In this document: positions 7,996 to 15,185 of the stretch, piece by piece
Layout: every line of letters starts with the position of its first letter
How positions within the stretch are numbered: position 1 is the first letter of the stretch
Source of the DNA: Algoriphagus sp.
Lineage (GTDB): Bacteria > Bacteroidota > Bacteroidia > Cytophagales > Cyclobacteriaceae
Length of the DNA stretch: 37,275 bases
NCBI GenBank assembly: GCA_021298245.1
Contig: JAJTDZ010000037.1
Location: forward strand, 1 to 37,275
Reading direction: 5' to 3'
The notes under the pieces: generated by a model
Told to the model about the DNA's origin: nothing
Seen by the model: the letters and a program-made list of their open reading frames with translations, nothing else
Database searches by the model: none
Program-made: the position numbers and the translations under genes

Positions 7996-10209
7996 CTAAA
8001 GGTTTAGCCAATAATTGAGTTTAAATACCAGAGAACGCTGTTTCGGAAGGAAGCTTTCTGGGAAGTAATTGTCCGTATAAACTAAGAAAAAGTCTGAAAC
8101 AGGGGCATAGCGCCACTGCAAGCGGGTATTGATATTCAGGTTGTCGATTTGACTATTGTATTGCACAAAGGTGGTCCAAAACAAAGATTTGGAAAAAGTT
8201 AGATCAATCCTCGGCCCCACGAGGACCAAATCTGCATCTGTTTGAGGATAAGGAAGTCGAATTCGGGCATAGTTGAAATTCATGGAGATGTTTGCCCTAT
8301 AGCCCAAGCGAACCCCCGTTTGAGAAGTTATTCTCTGAATATTACCTGTAAAATATTGCCCAAATTCTCCTATCATTCCAAAATTGATCTGTTTTCTTGG
8401 ATTAGTTCGAAATTCCACCAAAAAATTCCGGTAGGAATAATCTGTTCCTGCTGCCAAGGGTTCTCCCCCAGATCGGGTGGGATCAAAATTGGAAAATAAA
8501 TACACATAGCGGTTTCTCTGGGTGATTTCCAATTCTGCCAAGGAATTGAATCGAATCAGGTATCCAAAATTGATATCTCGATCGGTAGTTCCCAAGGTTT
8601 CGTTCCATAGTCCCTCAAATTCTACTTTTGGACCGTGGCGGTTGATGAGTTTGGATTTGGGATAAAACAGGTAGGTGATGTCTGGATTAACCCGTTTGAA
8701 ATCTACCCTAGGCACAAATCCTACTTCTGGGTTGAAGGACTTGCCCATGTCTTGGAAGCTGAGGGTCCAGTTCCAGTGCAAATCTGAGAACAGCAGGTAC
8801 GCATTGAAGGAGTAGGGTTTGTCCACCTCCGCTGATTCAAAGGTGCGGTGATAAAATACCTTCCCAGTCCACTTGCCATTAGAGGAATTGAGGTTGTAGT
8901 CTAGGCCAAGGAGCCGATTGTAGGCAGTGGGGTCAAATACTTGTTGGTATTCGTCTAGTCCCAAGGATTCTTTGTTGACGTAGATCAATCCGATATTGGA
9001 GCGTTGAAACATTTTCTTTTGCACGGCTAGGACCGTGAAATTTTTACCTACAATTCCTGCCTCCTCATCGGTGGCTGTTTGCATGTTCATGGCTCCCACC
9101 CTCCAATTTTCATTGAGTTTTCCACTAAGCCTAGCCCCATAGATGATTTTGCTCTGCACATTTTGTCCTGTAGCAGAGTCGATATCTACTCCTATTCTTC
9201 TGGAAAAGAAGGGACGTGATCGTGGCTGTCCAAAACTGTCAAAGAGATCTCCATTTTCGAGGAAAAACTGCCTTCTTTCAGGGAAAAAGATTTCAAATCG
9301 GTCTAAGTTGGTCACCTGCTGATCTACTTCTACCTGTGAAAAGTCAGGATTGAAAGTCAAGTCCAAGTTCATCGCCGGACCAATACCTATCTTTGCATCC
9401 CCTCCTAAGGCTGGAGAAAGGGACTCTTTGGTGTTTTCTAGAAAGTTGCTAGAAGTTCTGCCTGCCACGTAAGGGATTACCGATACATTTGCCCCCTTTT
9501 TTTGAAGAGGTTCTTCAAAAACTAGTTTGCGTAGGAAGGCTGTGGTGATGAAGGAAAAATTTCTCGGAATGGGCGCCCAAGTAGAGCGCTCACCTGTATG
9601 ACTATCGATGCGGTAGAAATTCACATTCCAATTTTGTGTGCCTTCTTTAAATCTGAGGGTAGAAAGGGGAATGATTACTTCTACTTGCCAATGATTTTCC
9701 AATATTTTGGCCTCAGCATACCATTTGTTGTCCCAAGCCAGATTAAGGTCATCTTGGCGCGAGCCACCATTGGAAAGTAGAGCCTCACGCTGCACCCCGT
9801 AGGGATTCACCCCAAATTGAAAAGCATTGGTTTTATCATTGAAGGTATCAAAGACAAAGCTGATCCCATCGTTTTGTTCGCCTCGGTAATCTCTACGCAA
9901 GGAAGTGGAGACGTATTTCCTAGGGCCTTTATTTTCCATGATAGCAGCCAAGTAAAGATTGGTATCATCAAAGGCTACCTTGACTCTCGTAGGATAATTG
10001 CTCAGCGAAGTATCGGAGGGAAAGTACTGCATAAAATTCCCATTCCATCCTTCTGGGTCTTGCCAGATAGCTTCGTCAAGGATGCCGTCTAGGGTGATGG
10101 GCTTTTGAAGTTTGTAAGCAAAAGCATTAGGTAAGTTACTATTCTGAGCCTTTAGTGGCTGAGCAAATAAAAATAGGACAAGTGAAAAAAGGTAAACGAT
10201 GCGATTCAT
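7996..10209 (-). CDS. DUF5916 protein with N-terminal CBM9-like domain, outer-membrane type
   Basis: A 737-residue exported protein. A signal peptide occupies about residues 1-21 (LFLFAQPLKA, cut before QNSN). Residues about 30-230 contain the carbohydrate-binding family 9-like pattern ITLDGILDEAIWQ, VAFDDTNLYLAAI and DGISFVFDTFNDKTNAFQFGV. The remainder is rich in alternating aromatic strands and matches DUF5916, predicted to be a beta barrel in the outer membrane (LDLTFNPDFSQVEVDQQVTNLDRFE, FFPERRQFFLENGDLF). It ends in KLNYWLNL, a plausible barrel terminus. Function is unknown in the family; ligand binding by the CBM9-like part is inferred from fold only. It has its own promoter-like element just upstream. 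Confidence 0.88.
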   Translation of the reverse strand: MNRIVYLFSLVLFLFAQPLKAQNSNLPNAFAYKLQKPITLDGILDEAIWQDPEGWNGNFMQYFPSDTSLSNYPTRVKVAFDDTNLYLAAIMENKGPRKYVSTSLRRDYRGEQNDGISFVFDTFNDKTNAFQFGVNPYGVQREALLSNGGSRQDDLNLAWDNKWYAEAKILENHWQVEVIIPLSTLRFKEGTQNWNVNFYRIDSHTGERSTWAPIPRNFSFITTAFLRKLVFEEPLQKKGANVSVIPYVAGRTSSNFLENTKESLSPALGGDAKIGIGPAMNLDLTFNPDFSQVEVDQQVTNLDRFEIFFPERRQFFLENGDLFDSFGQPRSRPFFSRRIGVDIDSATGQNVQSKIIYGARLSGKLNENWRVGAMNMQTATDEEAGIVGKNFTVLAVQKKMFQRSNIGLIYVNKESLGLDEYQQVFDPTAYNRLLGLDYNLNSSNGKWTGKVFYHRTFESAEVDKPYSFNAYLLFSDLHWNWTLSFQDMGKSFNPEVGFVPRVDFKRVNPDITYLFYPKSKLINRHGPKVEFEGLWNETLGTTDRDINFGYLIRFNSLAELEITQRNRYVYLFSNFDPTRSGGEPLAAGTDYSYRNFLVEFRTNPRKQINFGMIGEFGQYFTGNIQRITSQTGVRLGYRANISMNFNYARIRLPYPQTDADLVLVGPRIDLTFSKSLFWTTFVQYNSQIDNLNINTRLQWRYAPVSDFFLVYTDNYFPESFLPKQRSLVFKLNYWLNL

Positions 10210-10228
10210 GAAAGGATTCTCAAGGGTA

Positions 10229-10236
10229 CAAAGATA
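10229..10236 (-). promoter_or_regulatory. Bacteroidota -7 element (TATCTTTG) upstream of the DUF5916 gene
   Basis: The minus-strand octamer TATCTTTG fits the Bacteroidota consensus TAnnTTTG exactly and lies 19 bp upstream of the ATG. I see no good -33 TTTG at the usual spacing, so this is a half-supported promoter. Confidence 0.42.
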
Positions 10237-10304
10237 CCGAATTTCTTTAGGGGCTTAACAGGAATTTTACCAATGGTCTTGAATTGGCTTTAATAGGCAT
10301 GTAC

Positions 10305-11150
10305 CTAGATCATTCCGACCCTATTTTCTAGGGTTCCAATTCCCTCAATGGAAATGGAAACAAGGTCTCCCGCTACTAGGGTAAATTGGTCTGGAACTAT
10401 CCCCGTCCCGGTCATCAAGAAAGATCCTGTGGGAAATGAATTGGATAGGTAGAGCCAATGGGCAAGTTCCTCTGGAGTTCGCTTCAATTGCGCCAAGGTG
10501 GTTTCCCCCGAAGCTGCCAAACTTCCCTGACGGTGCACCTTCAACGTAATCTTTGTGGAGGAAGGCAAGGGCTCTTCTTGAATCAATAGGCAAGGCCCAA
10601 GGGAAGCACTTCCCTGGTATACCTTTGCCTGAGGGAGGTAGAGGGGGTTTTCTCCTTCTATACTTCTACTACTCATGTCATTGCCTATAGTATATCCCTG
10701 CACTTTCCCTGAGGGAGAAATCAGTAAGGTAAGCTCAGGTTCAGGAACATTCCAGGTGGAATCTTGACGGATATTGACTTGCCCTCCCGGGTTGGCCACT
10801 CGACTTGTGGTAGCTTTAAAAAAAAGCTCTGGACGATTCGCTACATAAACCTTGTCGTAAAAACTCGCTCCTCCCGCGTCGCTAGATTCTTCCATACGAG
10901 CAGACTTGCTCCGAAAATAGGTGACCCCTGCAGCCCATACTTCTTGGGTTCCCATGGGAGCCAGTAGTCCCTCTGCCATATTTTCAGAAGCTTGCTGGGG
11001 AGAAATTTCATCCCAATTGGCTGCTTCGGAGGAAAGAAGTTTAGGTAAATGCTCTCTTCCAAGCAGCTGGTCCCAGTCTAATTCTGGTCCTAAGAAAAAT
11101 CGAGAATCTTTTTCTAAAAGTGTAGCAGACAACAGTTTATAAAGTCGCAT
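10305..11150 (-). CDS. Fumarylacetoacetate hydrolase (FAH) family protein
   Basis: A 281-residue protein of the FAH fold. Glu137 and Glu139 in VPEPELTLLI and Asp158 in YTIGNDMSSR form the expected divalent-metal site. GPCLLI and the C-terminal GTGIVPD-x-x-TLVAGDLVSISIEGIGTLEN are also typical. The N-terminal segment and the sequence VWAAGVTYFRSKSARMEES resemble the subgroup containing 2-keto-3-deoxy-arabinonate or -xylonate dehydratases, so a sugar-acid dehydratase is the first guess, but no sugar-acid operon surrounds it. It is transcribed in the same direction as the DUF5916 gene, 95 bp upstream. Exact substrate unknown. Confidence 0.85.
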   Translation of the reverse strand: MRLYKLLSATLLEKDSRFFLGPELDWDQLLGREHLPKLLSSEAANWDEISPQQASENMAEGLLAPMGTQEVWAAGVTYFRSKSARMEESSDAGGASFYDKVYVANRPELFFKATTSRVANPGGQVNIRQDSTWNVPEPELTLLISPSGKVQGYTIGNDMSSRSIEGENPLYLPQAKVYQGSASLGPCLLIQEEPLPSSTKITLKVHRQGSLAASGETTLAQLKRTPEELAHWLYLSNSFPTGSFLMTGTGIVPDQFTLVAGDLVSISIEGIGTLENRVGMI

Positions 11151-11208
11151 CAGGCATAAAGGTTTGGGTTATGGATTGAAGTTAAAAAAAAGTGAAAGAG
11201 GATAAGGT

Positions 11209-11239
11209 TTTGAGAGGAAACTTTTACCTCCTACCTTCG
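11209..11239 (+). promoter_or_regulatory. Promoter of the riboswitch-receptor transcript
   Basis: TTTG at 11209-11212 and TACCTTCG at 11232-11239 are separated by 19 bases. This matches the Bacteroidota -33/-7 pattern (TTTG, TAnnTTTG) with one mismatch. The expected transcription start near 11245 falls just before the TPP aptamer, which supports the assignment. Confidence 0.6.
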
Positions 11240-11249
11240 TTATTATTTT

Positions 11250-11328
11250 ATAAGGGGTGCCTTAATACAACGGGCTGAGATCATACCCATACTACCTGAT
11301 CCGGGTAATGCCGGCGAAGGGAAATGAA
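11250..11328 (+). ncRNA. TPP riboswitch (THI element)
   Basis: The aptamer is recognisable by eye: GGGGTGCC at 11254-11261, GGCTGAGA at 11273-11280, ACCTGAT at 11294-11300 and CCGGGTAATGCCGGCGAAGG at 11301-11320. These are the conserved pieces of the thiamine pyrophosphate aptamer, in order and with normal spacing. It precedes a TonB-dependent receptor gene, so TPP should repress uptake when the cell has enough thiamine. A terminator-like hairpin follows at 11341-11388. Confidence 0.95.
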
Positions 11329-11340
11329 CACGCGGAGATT

Positions 11341-11388
11341 AAATCATAAGTGACTTGGAAGCGCAATCCTTCCAAAATTTATGTTTTT
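11341..11388 (+). terminator. Riboswitch expression platform: terminator-like hairpin
   Basis: CATAA (11345-11349) pairs with TTATG (11379-11383), and inside it TTGGAAG (11355-11361) pairs with CTTCCAA (11369-11375) around a 7-base loop. Five T residues follow at once (11384-11388). This is an intrinsic-terminator shape 85 bp before the receptor ATG. The aptamer segment GAAGG (11316-11320) could pair with CCTTC (11368-11372) when TPP is absent and so open the terminator; that alternative pairing is inference. Confidence 0.6.
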
Positions 11389-11472
11389 CCCGCGCAAAGG
11401 GTAAACATCCACGGAAAGCCACCCCTAGGTTTTTCTCATGTTTCACTCAAAAATCCCGGAAGGGAGAGTACT

Positions 11473-13860
11473 ATGAAAAAAGGATTACTCAGCTGGATAA
11501 TTTTTCTTGCCAGCTTCACTGCATGGGCACAAAATAGCCTAAGTGGGAAAATTTACGATGCCAATACGTTGACTCCCTTGGTTGGGGCTTCGGTTTGGAT
11601 TGAAAGTCTGGGAAAGGGTGCCGTCACGGATACCGACGGTAAGTTTACCTTGGCACGGGTGCCCAATGGGAAGCAGGAAATCCGAGTTTCCTATGTGGGC
11701 TACGAAACCGTGCGTATGTCGGTTGAGCTTCCTTTGGCAGCCTCTCTGGAACTAGGCTTGGCGTCCAAAGATTTCTGGAGCGAGGAATTTATTGTTTCGG
11801 CCACGCGCGCTTCTGAGAGTACGCCAACCACCTTCACCACGGTGGATAAGTCGGAAATCGCCAAGCGGAATCTCGGGCAGGACATTCCTATCCTTCTCAA
11901 TTTTTTCCCCTCCGTAGTCAGCTACTCTGACGCAGGAGCTGGAGTGGGCTACACCGGTATTCGAATCCGTGGCACCGACCAAACGCGCATCAATGCCACC
12001 ATCAACGGCATTCCGCTCAACGATGCGGAGTCGCACGGAGTCTTTTGGGTCAACATGCCGGATTTTGCCTCCTCGGTAGAAAATATCCAAATCCAACGTG
12101 GAGTGGGGACTTCCACCAACGGAGCAGCCACCTTTGGCGCCAGCCTCAACTTCCAGACGGACACCCGTCGGGACGAAGCCTATGCCGAACTCGACAATGG
12201 GCTCGGCTCCTTCAACACCTGGAGACATACCGTCAAAGCGGTAACAGGCCTGCTCAACAACCGATTTGCCGTGGATGCGCGCCTATCTAAGATTACCTCG
12301 GATGGCTTTGTGGACCGGGCCTTTTCAGACCTAGGCAGCTGGTTTGTGTCCGGGGGATACTATGGGGAAAAGAGCGTCATCAAACTGATCGCTTTCTCTG
12401 GAAAAGAACAGACTTACCAAAGCTGGGCAGGACTTCCAGAAAGCAAGTTGAAGACCGATCGAACCTTTAATTCCTACTCCTACGACAACGAAACGGACAA
12501 CTACCAGCAGGACCATTACCAGTTGATCTACACGGGTAAGGTAGGATCCAACTGGAAGACCAACCTGGCACTGCATTATACCTACGGACGTGGCTACTAC
12601 GAGCAGTTTCGCGAAAATGACCGACTGTCCCGTTACAATTTACCCAATGTGCTGATTGGTAACCAGGTGATTTCTCGTACTGACATCATTCGCCGCCGCT
12701 GGCTAGACAATGATTTTTACGGTTTTGTGGGGTCGGTAAACTATATTTCTACGGACGGCAAACTCGATTGGATCATCGGGGGAGGGGCCAATCGCTACGA
12801 TGGAGGACACTTTGGAGAGGTCATCTGGGCCAGAATTGCCGGGGCAACCAACATTCGGGATCGCTATTACGACAACAACGCCATCAAGGACGACCGGAAC
12901 ATCTACACCAAAGCCACCTACGAGATCAAGCCTGGCCTGAATCTCTTCGGTGACCTGCAGTTGCGCGGCATATCCTACTCCTTCTTTGGAGTGAATGATG
13001 ACCTACGCATCGTGGATGGTCAGGCTAATTACATCTTCTTCAACCCGAAGTTTGGCTTCGCTTACGAAAAAGGAAAGCAAACCTGGTATGCAAGCTATGC
13101 GGTGGCCAACCGGGAACCGACCCGCTCGGACTTTACGGACAACCCGATCACCGAAGTGCCCAGACCCGAGCGCCTCAACAATGTGGAGGCGGGTGTACGA
13201 TCCAAATCTGGCAACTTCAGCTACAATGCCAACTTCTACTACATGGGCTACACCGATCAACTGATCTTAACAGGCCAAATCAACGATGTAGGGGCTTACA
13301 TCCGGGAAAATGTGGCATCGTCCTACCGTGCAGGGATAGAATTGGATGGGGCCTACATCCTTTCCAAGGCCTGGACCTTGGGCGGTAACCTGGCGCTGAG
13401 TCAGAATAAAATTCGAGAGTTTACCGAGTACATCGACGACTACAGCGTGGACGAGTTCCGCCAGGAAACCAACACCTATACCGATACAGACATTGCTTTT
13501 TCTCCAAATGTGGTGAGTTCGGCAATCATCGAGTACAAACCAAGCAAAAATCTGTCCCTCAACTGGATGAGCAAGTACGTAGGCCGACAGTTTTTGGACA
13601 ATACGGCCAATGAGGCTCGGTCCTTGGATGCCTTCTTCACGAATGACCTACGGATCAGTTATGTCGCTACCCCTCGCTTCTTCAAAGGGCTGGAAGTGAA
13701 TGTATTGATCAACAATATCTTCAATGAGATGTACGAGCCCAACGGCTACACCTTCAGCTACTTTGTTCCCGGAGGAAATGGGCGAGAGTTGGTCACGGAG
13801 AACTTCTACTACCCACAGGTCGGAACTAACTTCTTGATGGGTTTAAAAATGAAGTTCTAA
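11473..13860 (+). CDS. TonB-dependent receptor, probable thiamine (or thiamine derivative) outer-membrane transporter
   Basis: A 795-residue outer-membrane receptor. The frame is open upstream, but ATG at 11473 is chosen because it is followed directly by a signal peptide (MKKGLLSWIIFLASFTAWAQ). Residues about 22-105 form a CarboxypepD_reg-like domain (SGKIYDANTLTPLVGASVWI ... VSYVGYET). EEFIVSATRASE acts as a TonB-box-like segment before the plug (GIRIRGTDQTRINATINGIPLNDAESH), and the rest is a 22-strand-type barrel ending in LMGLKMKF with a terminal aromatic. Control by a TPP riboswitch points to thiamine uptake. No inner-membrane PnuT or thiamine kinase gene is nearby. G+C and codon choice look richer than in neighbouring genes, as in strongly expressed genes. 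Confidence 0.9.
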   Translation: MKKGLLSWIIFLASFTAWAQNSLSGKIYDANTLTPLVGASVWIESLGKGAVTDTDGKFTLARVPNGKQEIRVSYVGYETVRMSVELPLAASLELGLASKDFWSEEFIVSATRASESTPTTFTTVDKSEIAKRNLGQDIPILLNFFPSVVSYSDAGAGVGYTGIRIRGTDQTRINATINGIPLNDAESHGVFWVNMPDFASSVENIQIQRGVGTSTNGAATFGASLNFQTDTRRDEAYAELDNGLGSFNTWRHTVKAVTGLLNNRFAVDARLSKITSDGFVDRAFSDLGSWFVSGGYYGEKSVIKLIAFSGKEQTYQSWAGLPESKLKTDRTFNSYSYDNETDNYQQDHYQLIYTGKVGSNWKTNLALHYTYGRGYYEQFRENDRLSRYNLPNVLIGNQVISRTDIIRRRWLDNDFYGFVGSVNYISTDGKLDWIIGGGANRYDGGHFGEVIWARIAGATNIRDRYYDNNAIKDDRNIYTKATYEIKPGLNLFGDLQLRGISYSFFGVNDDLRIVDGQANYIFFNPKFGFAYEKGKQTWYASYAVANREPTRSDFTDNPITEVPRPERLNNVEAGVRSKSGNFSYNANFYYMGYTDQLILTGQINDVGAYIRENVASSYRAGIELDGAYILSKAWTLGGNLALSQNKIREFTEYIDDYSVDEFRQETNTYTDTDIAFSPNVVSSAIIEYKPSKNLSLNWMSKYVGRQFLDNTANEARSLDAFFTNDLRISYVATPRFFKGLEVNVLINNIFNEMYEPNGYTFSYFVPGGNGRELVTENFYYPQVGTNFLMGLKMKF

Positions 13861-13863
13861 GTT

Positions 13864-14036
13864 GTTGTACGAGGTACCCACCGCGGCGGGTAGGCGAAAG
13901 ACGAGATGTGAACTAATGTCGAATATCGAACGCTGAATGAAAATGAAGAAGTGAGAATTCGTGAATCATAAGGATCTCGTATCACCACGAATAAAGTCTT
14001 GATACTAGCTACTTGATACTTGATACTTCGTACAAC
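13864..14036. repeat. 173-bp intergenic element with terminal inverted repeats
   Basis: GTTGTACGAGGTA at 13864-13876 is matched in inverse orientation by TACTTCGTACAAC at 14024-14036 (12 of 13 positions pair). Just inside the left end, TACCC/GGGTA (13875-13879 and 13888-13892) flank a GC-rich core, and near the right end the unit CTTGATA occurs at 13998-14004, 14012-14018 and 14019-14025. The element fills the gap between two convergent genes, and its right end touches the stop codon of the amidohydrolase gene. It has no coding capacity. It resembles dispersed MITE- or REP-like intergenic repeats; copy number cannot be seen from one window. Confidence 0.6.
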
Positions 14037-15166
14037 TACTCCGGAAATAAAGTCTTATCCAATCCCGGTACGATTCTCAGCGCATTTTTGTAGTACACCT
14101 TTTTCAAGACTTCGTCGGATAGGCCCAAGCCATACATGCTCCAAAAGGCATGGTACTTTTTGTAGTAGGGGAAATACTCGTCCTCGGTTTCCAGTACGCG
14201 GAAATAGGTGTAAAACTCCTCCTTGTTGTAGGCATCTTTACCGAATAGAATTCGATCCTGGTACTTGGTAAAAAACTCCTTGGCCCGTCGGGGCTGTCTG
14301 CCAAGTTCCGCGATGATGGCACCGATCTCGTAGTTGACATTCGGATAGCGGTCCAAATGTGCCCCTGCCGCATCCAGATCATTGGCCATCCAGCCCATGT
14401 GGGCATTGATAAAGGTGGTCTTGGGATGCTTCGCAAATACGCGGTGCTGCTCGGCGATGATTTGCTCAAAAGGCGCTGGGTCGGTAGCAGATCGGCGGCG
14501 ATTTGGATGAAGTTTGAGTTCCAGCCAGCGTTCGTTGGTGGAATCCATCGGCTGCCAAAACTGGGCAGGATCTGCAGCATGGATGAGTACGGGGATACCA
14601 AGCTCCCCTGCCTTGGCCCACACTGGATCCAAATCGGGATGATCTACGGGAATTCGCTTGCCGGTATTGTCCTTGGAGCTTAAGCCCAAACTCTTGTAAA
14701 TCTTCAAGCCCACGGCACCTGCAGCCACATCTTCCGCAAGCTCCTTTACAGCCAAGGCGGTCCATTCTGGAGTACCAAAACCGTTAAAATTCAAATTGGT
14801 AAACACCATGAATCTACCAGGGGCATGGGTTTTAAACTCTTGCATCATGCCCTTGATGTATTCCTGCTGTGCATTGCTATTGCCTTGCCCAAATCCCCGA
14901 CCACTAAGGTTGATCATGATGCCCATGTTTAACTCGTCCATTTCTCCCCGAAGTTGGTCAATCTTGGATTTGTTGACCCCTCCTTGGTGGCTGTGGATAT
15001 CGATAAAGGGAAACTTGGCCCGCGTTACCGGATGCTGAGACACCTTGAGTGTGGAAGGTGGATTGTAAGATTCAAAACTCATTTCTTGAGCGAAAAGAGT
15101 AGTTCCTAAGAGCAGCAAGGTGAAAAGAAGTAGAGCAGTTTTTTTTATGAATTCTAGAAATGGCAT
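14036..15166 (-). CDS. Exported amidohydrolase (Amidohydro_2 type, TIM barrel)
   Basis: A 376-residue protein. ATG at 15166 is preferred over an upstream non-ATG start because it begins a clean signal peptide (FIKKTALLLFTLLLLGTTLFAQ) and avoids overlap with the gene before it. FPFIDIHSHQGG carries the HxH metal motif at the end of barrel strand 1; VLIHAADPAQFWQP, TTFINAHMGWMANDLD and ILFGKDAYNKEEF supply the later His and Asp positions of the amidohydrolase-related group. Substrate unknown. It lies 19 bp behind the M14 peptidase gene on the same strand, so both are likely one envelope-directed operon. The 3' end abuts an inverted-repeat element. Confidence 0.85.
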   Translation of the reverse strand: MPFLEFIKKTALLLFTLLLLGTTLFAQEMSFESYNPPSTLKVSQHPVTRAKFPFIDIHSHQGGVNKSKIDQLRGEMDELNMGIMINLSGRGFGQGNSNAQQEYIKGMMQEFKTHAPGRFMVFTNLNFNGFGTPEWTALAVKELAEDVAAGAVGLKIYKSLGLSSKDNTGKRIPVDHPDLDPVWAKAGELGIPVLIHAADPAQFWQPMDSTNERWLELKLHPNRRRSATDPAPFEQIIAEQHRVFAKHPKTTFINAHMGWMANDLDAAGAHLDRYPNVNYEIGAIIAELGRQPRRAKEFFTKYQDRILFGKDAYNKEEFYTYFRVLETEDEYFPYYKKYHAFWSMYGLGLSDEVLKKVYYKNALRIVPGLDKTLFPE

Positions 15167-15185
15167 CAGAAATACAATTAGAAGG

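Noticed and set aside
11350-11472. In-frame 41-codon extension upstream of the TonB receptor ATG
   Set aside because: It lies within the riboswitch terminator and leader and would place 41 residues before a clean signal peptide; the ATG at 11473 fits much better.
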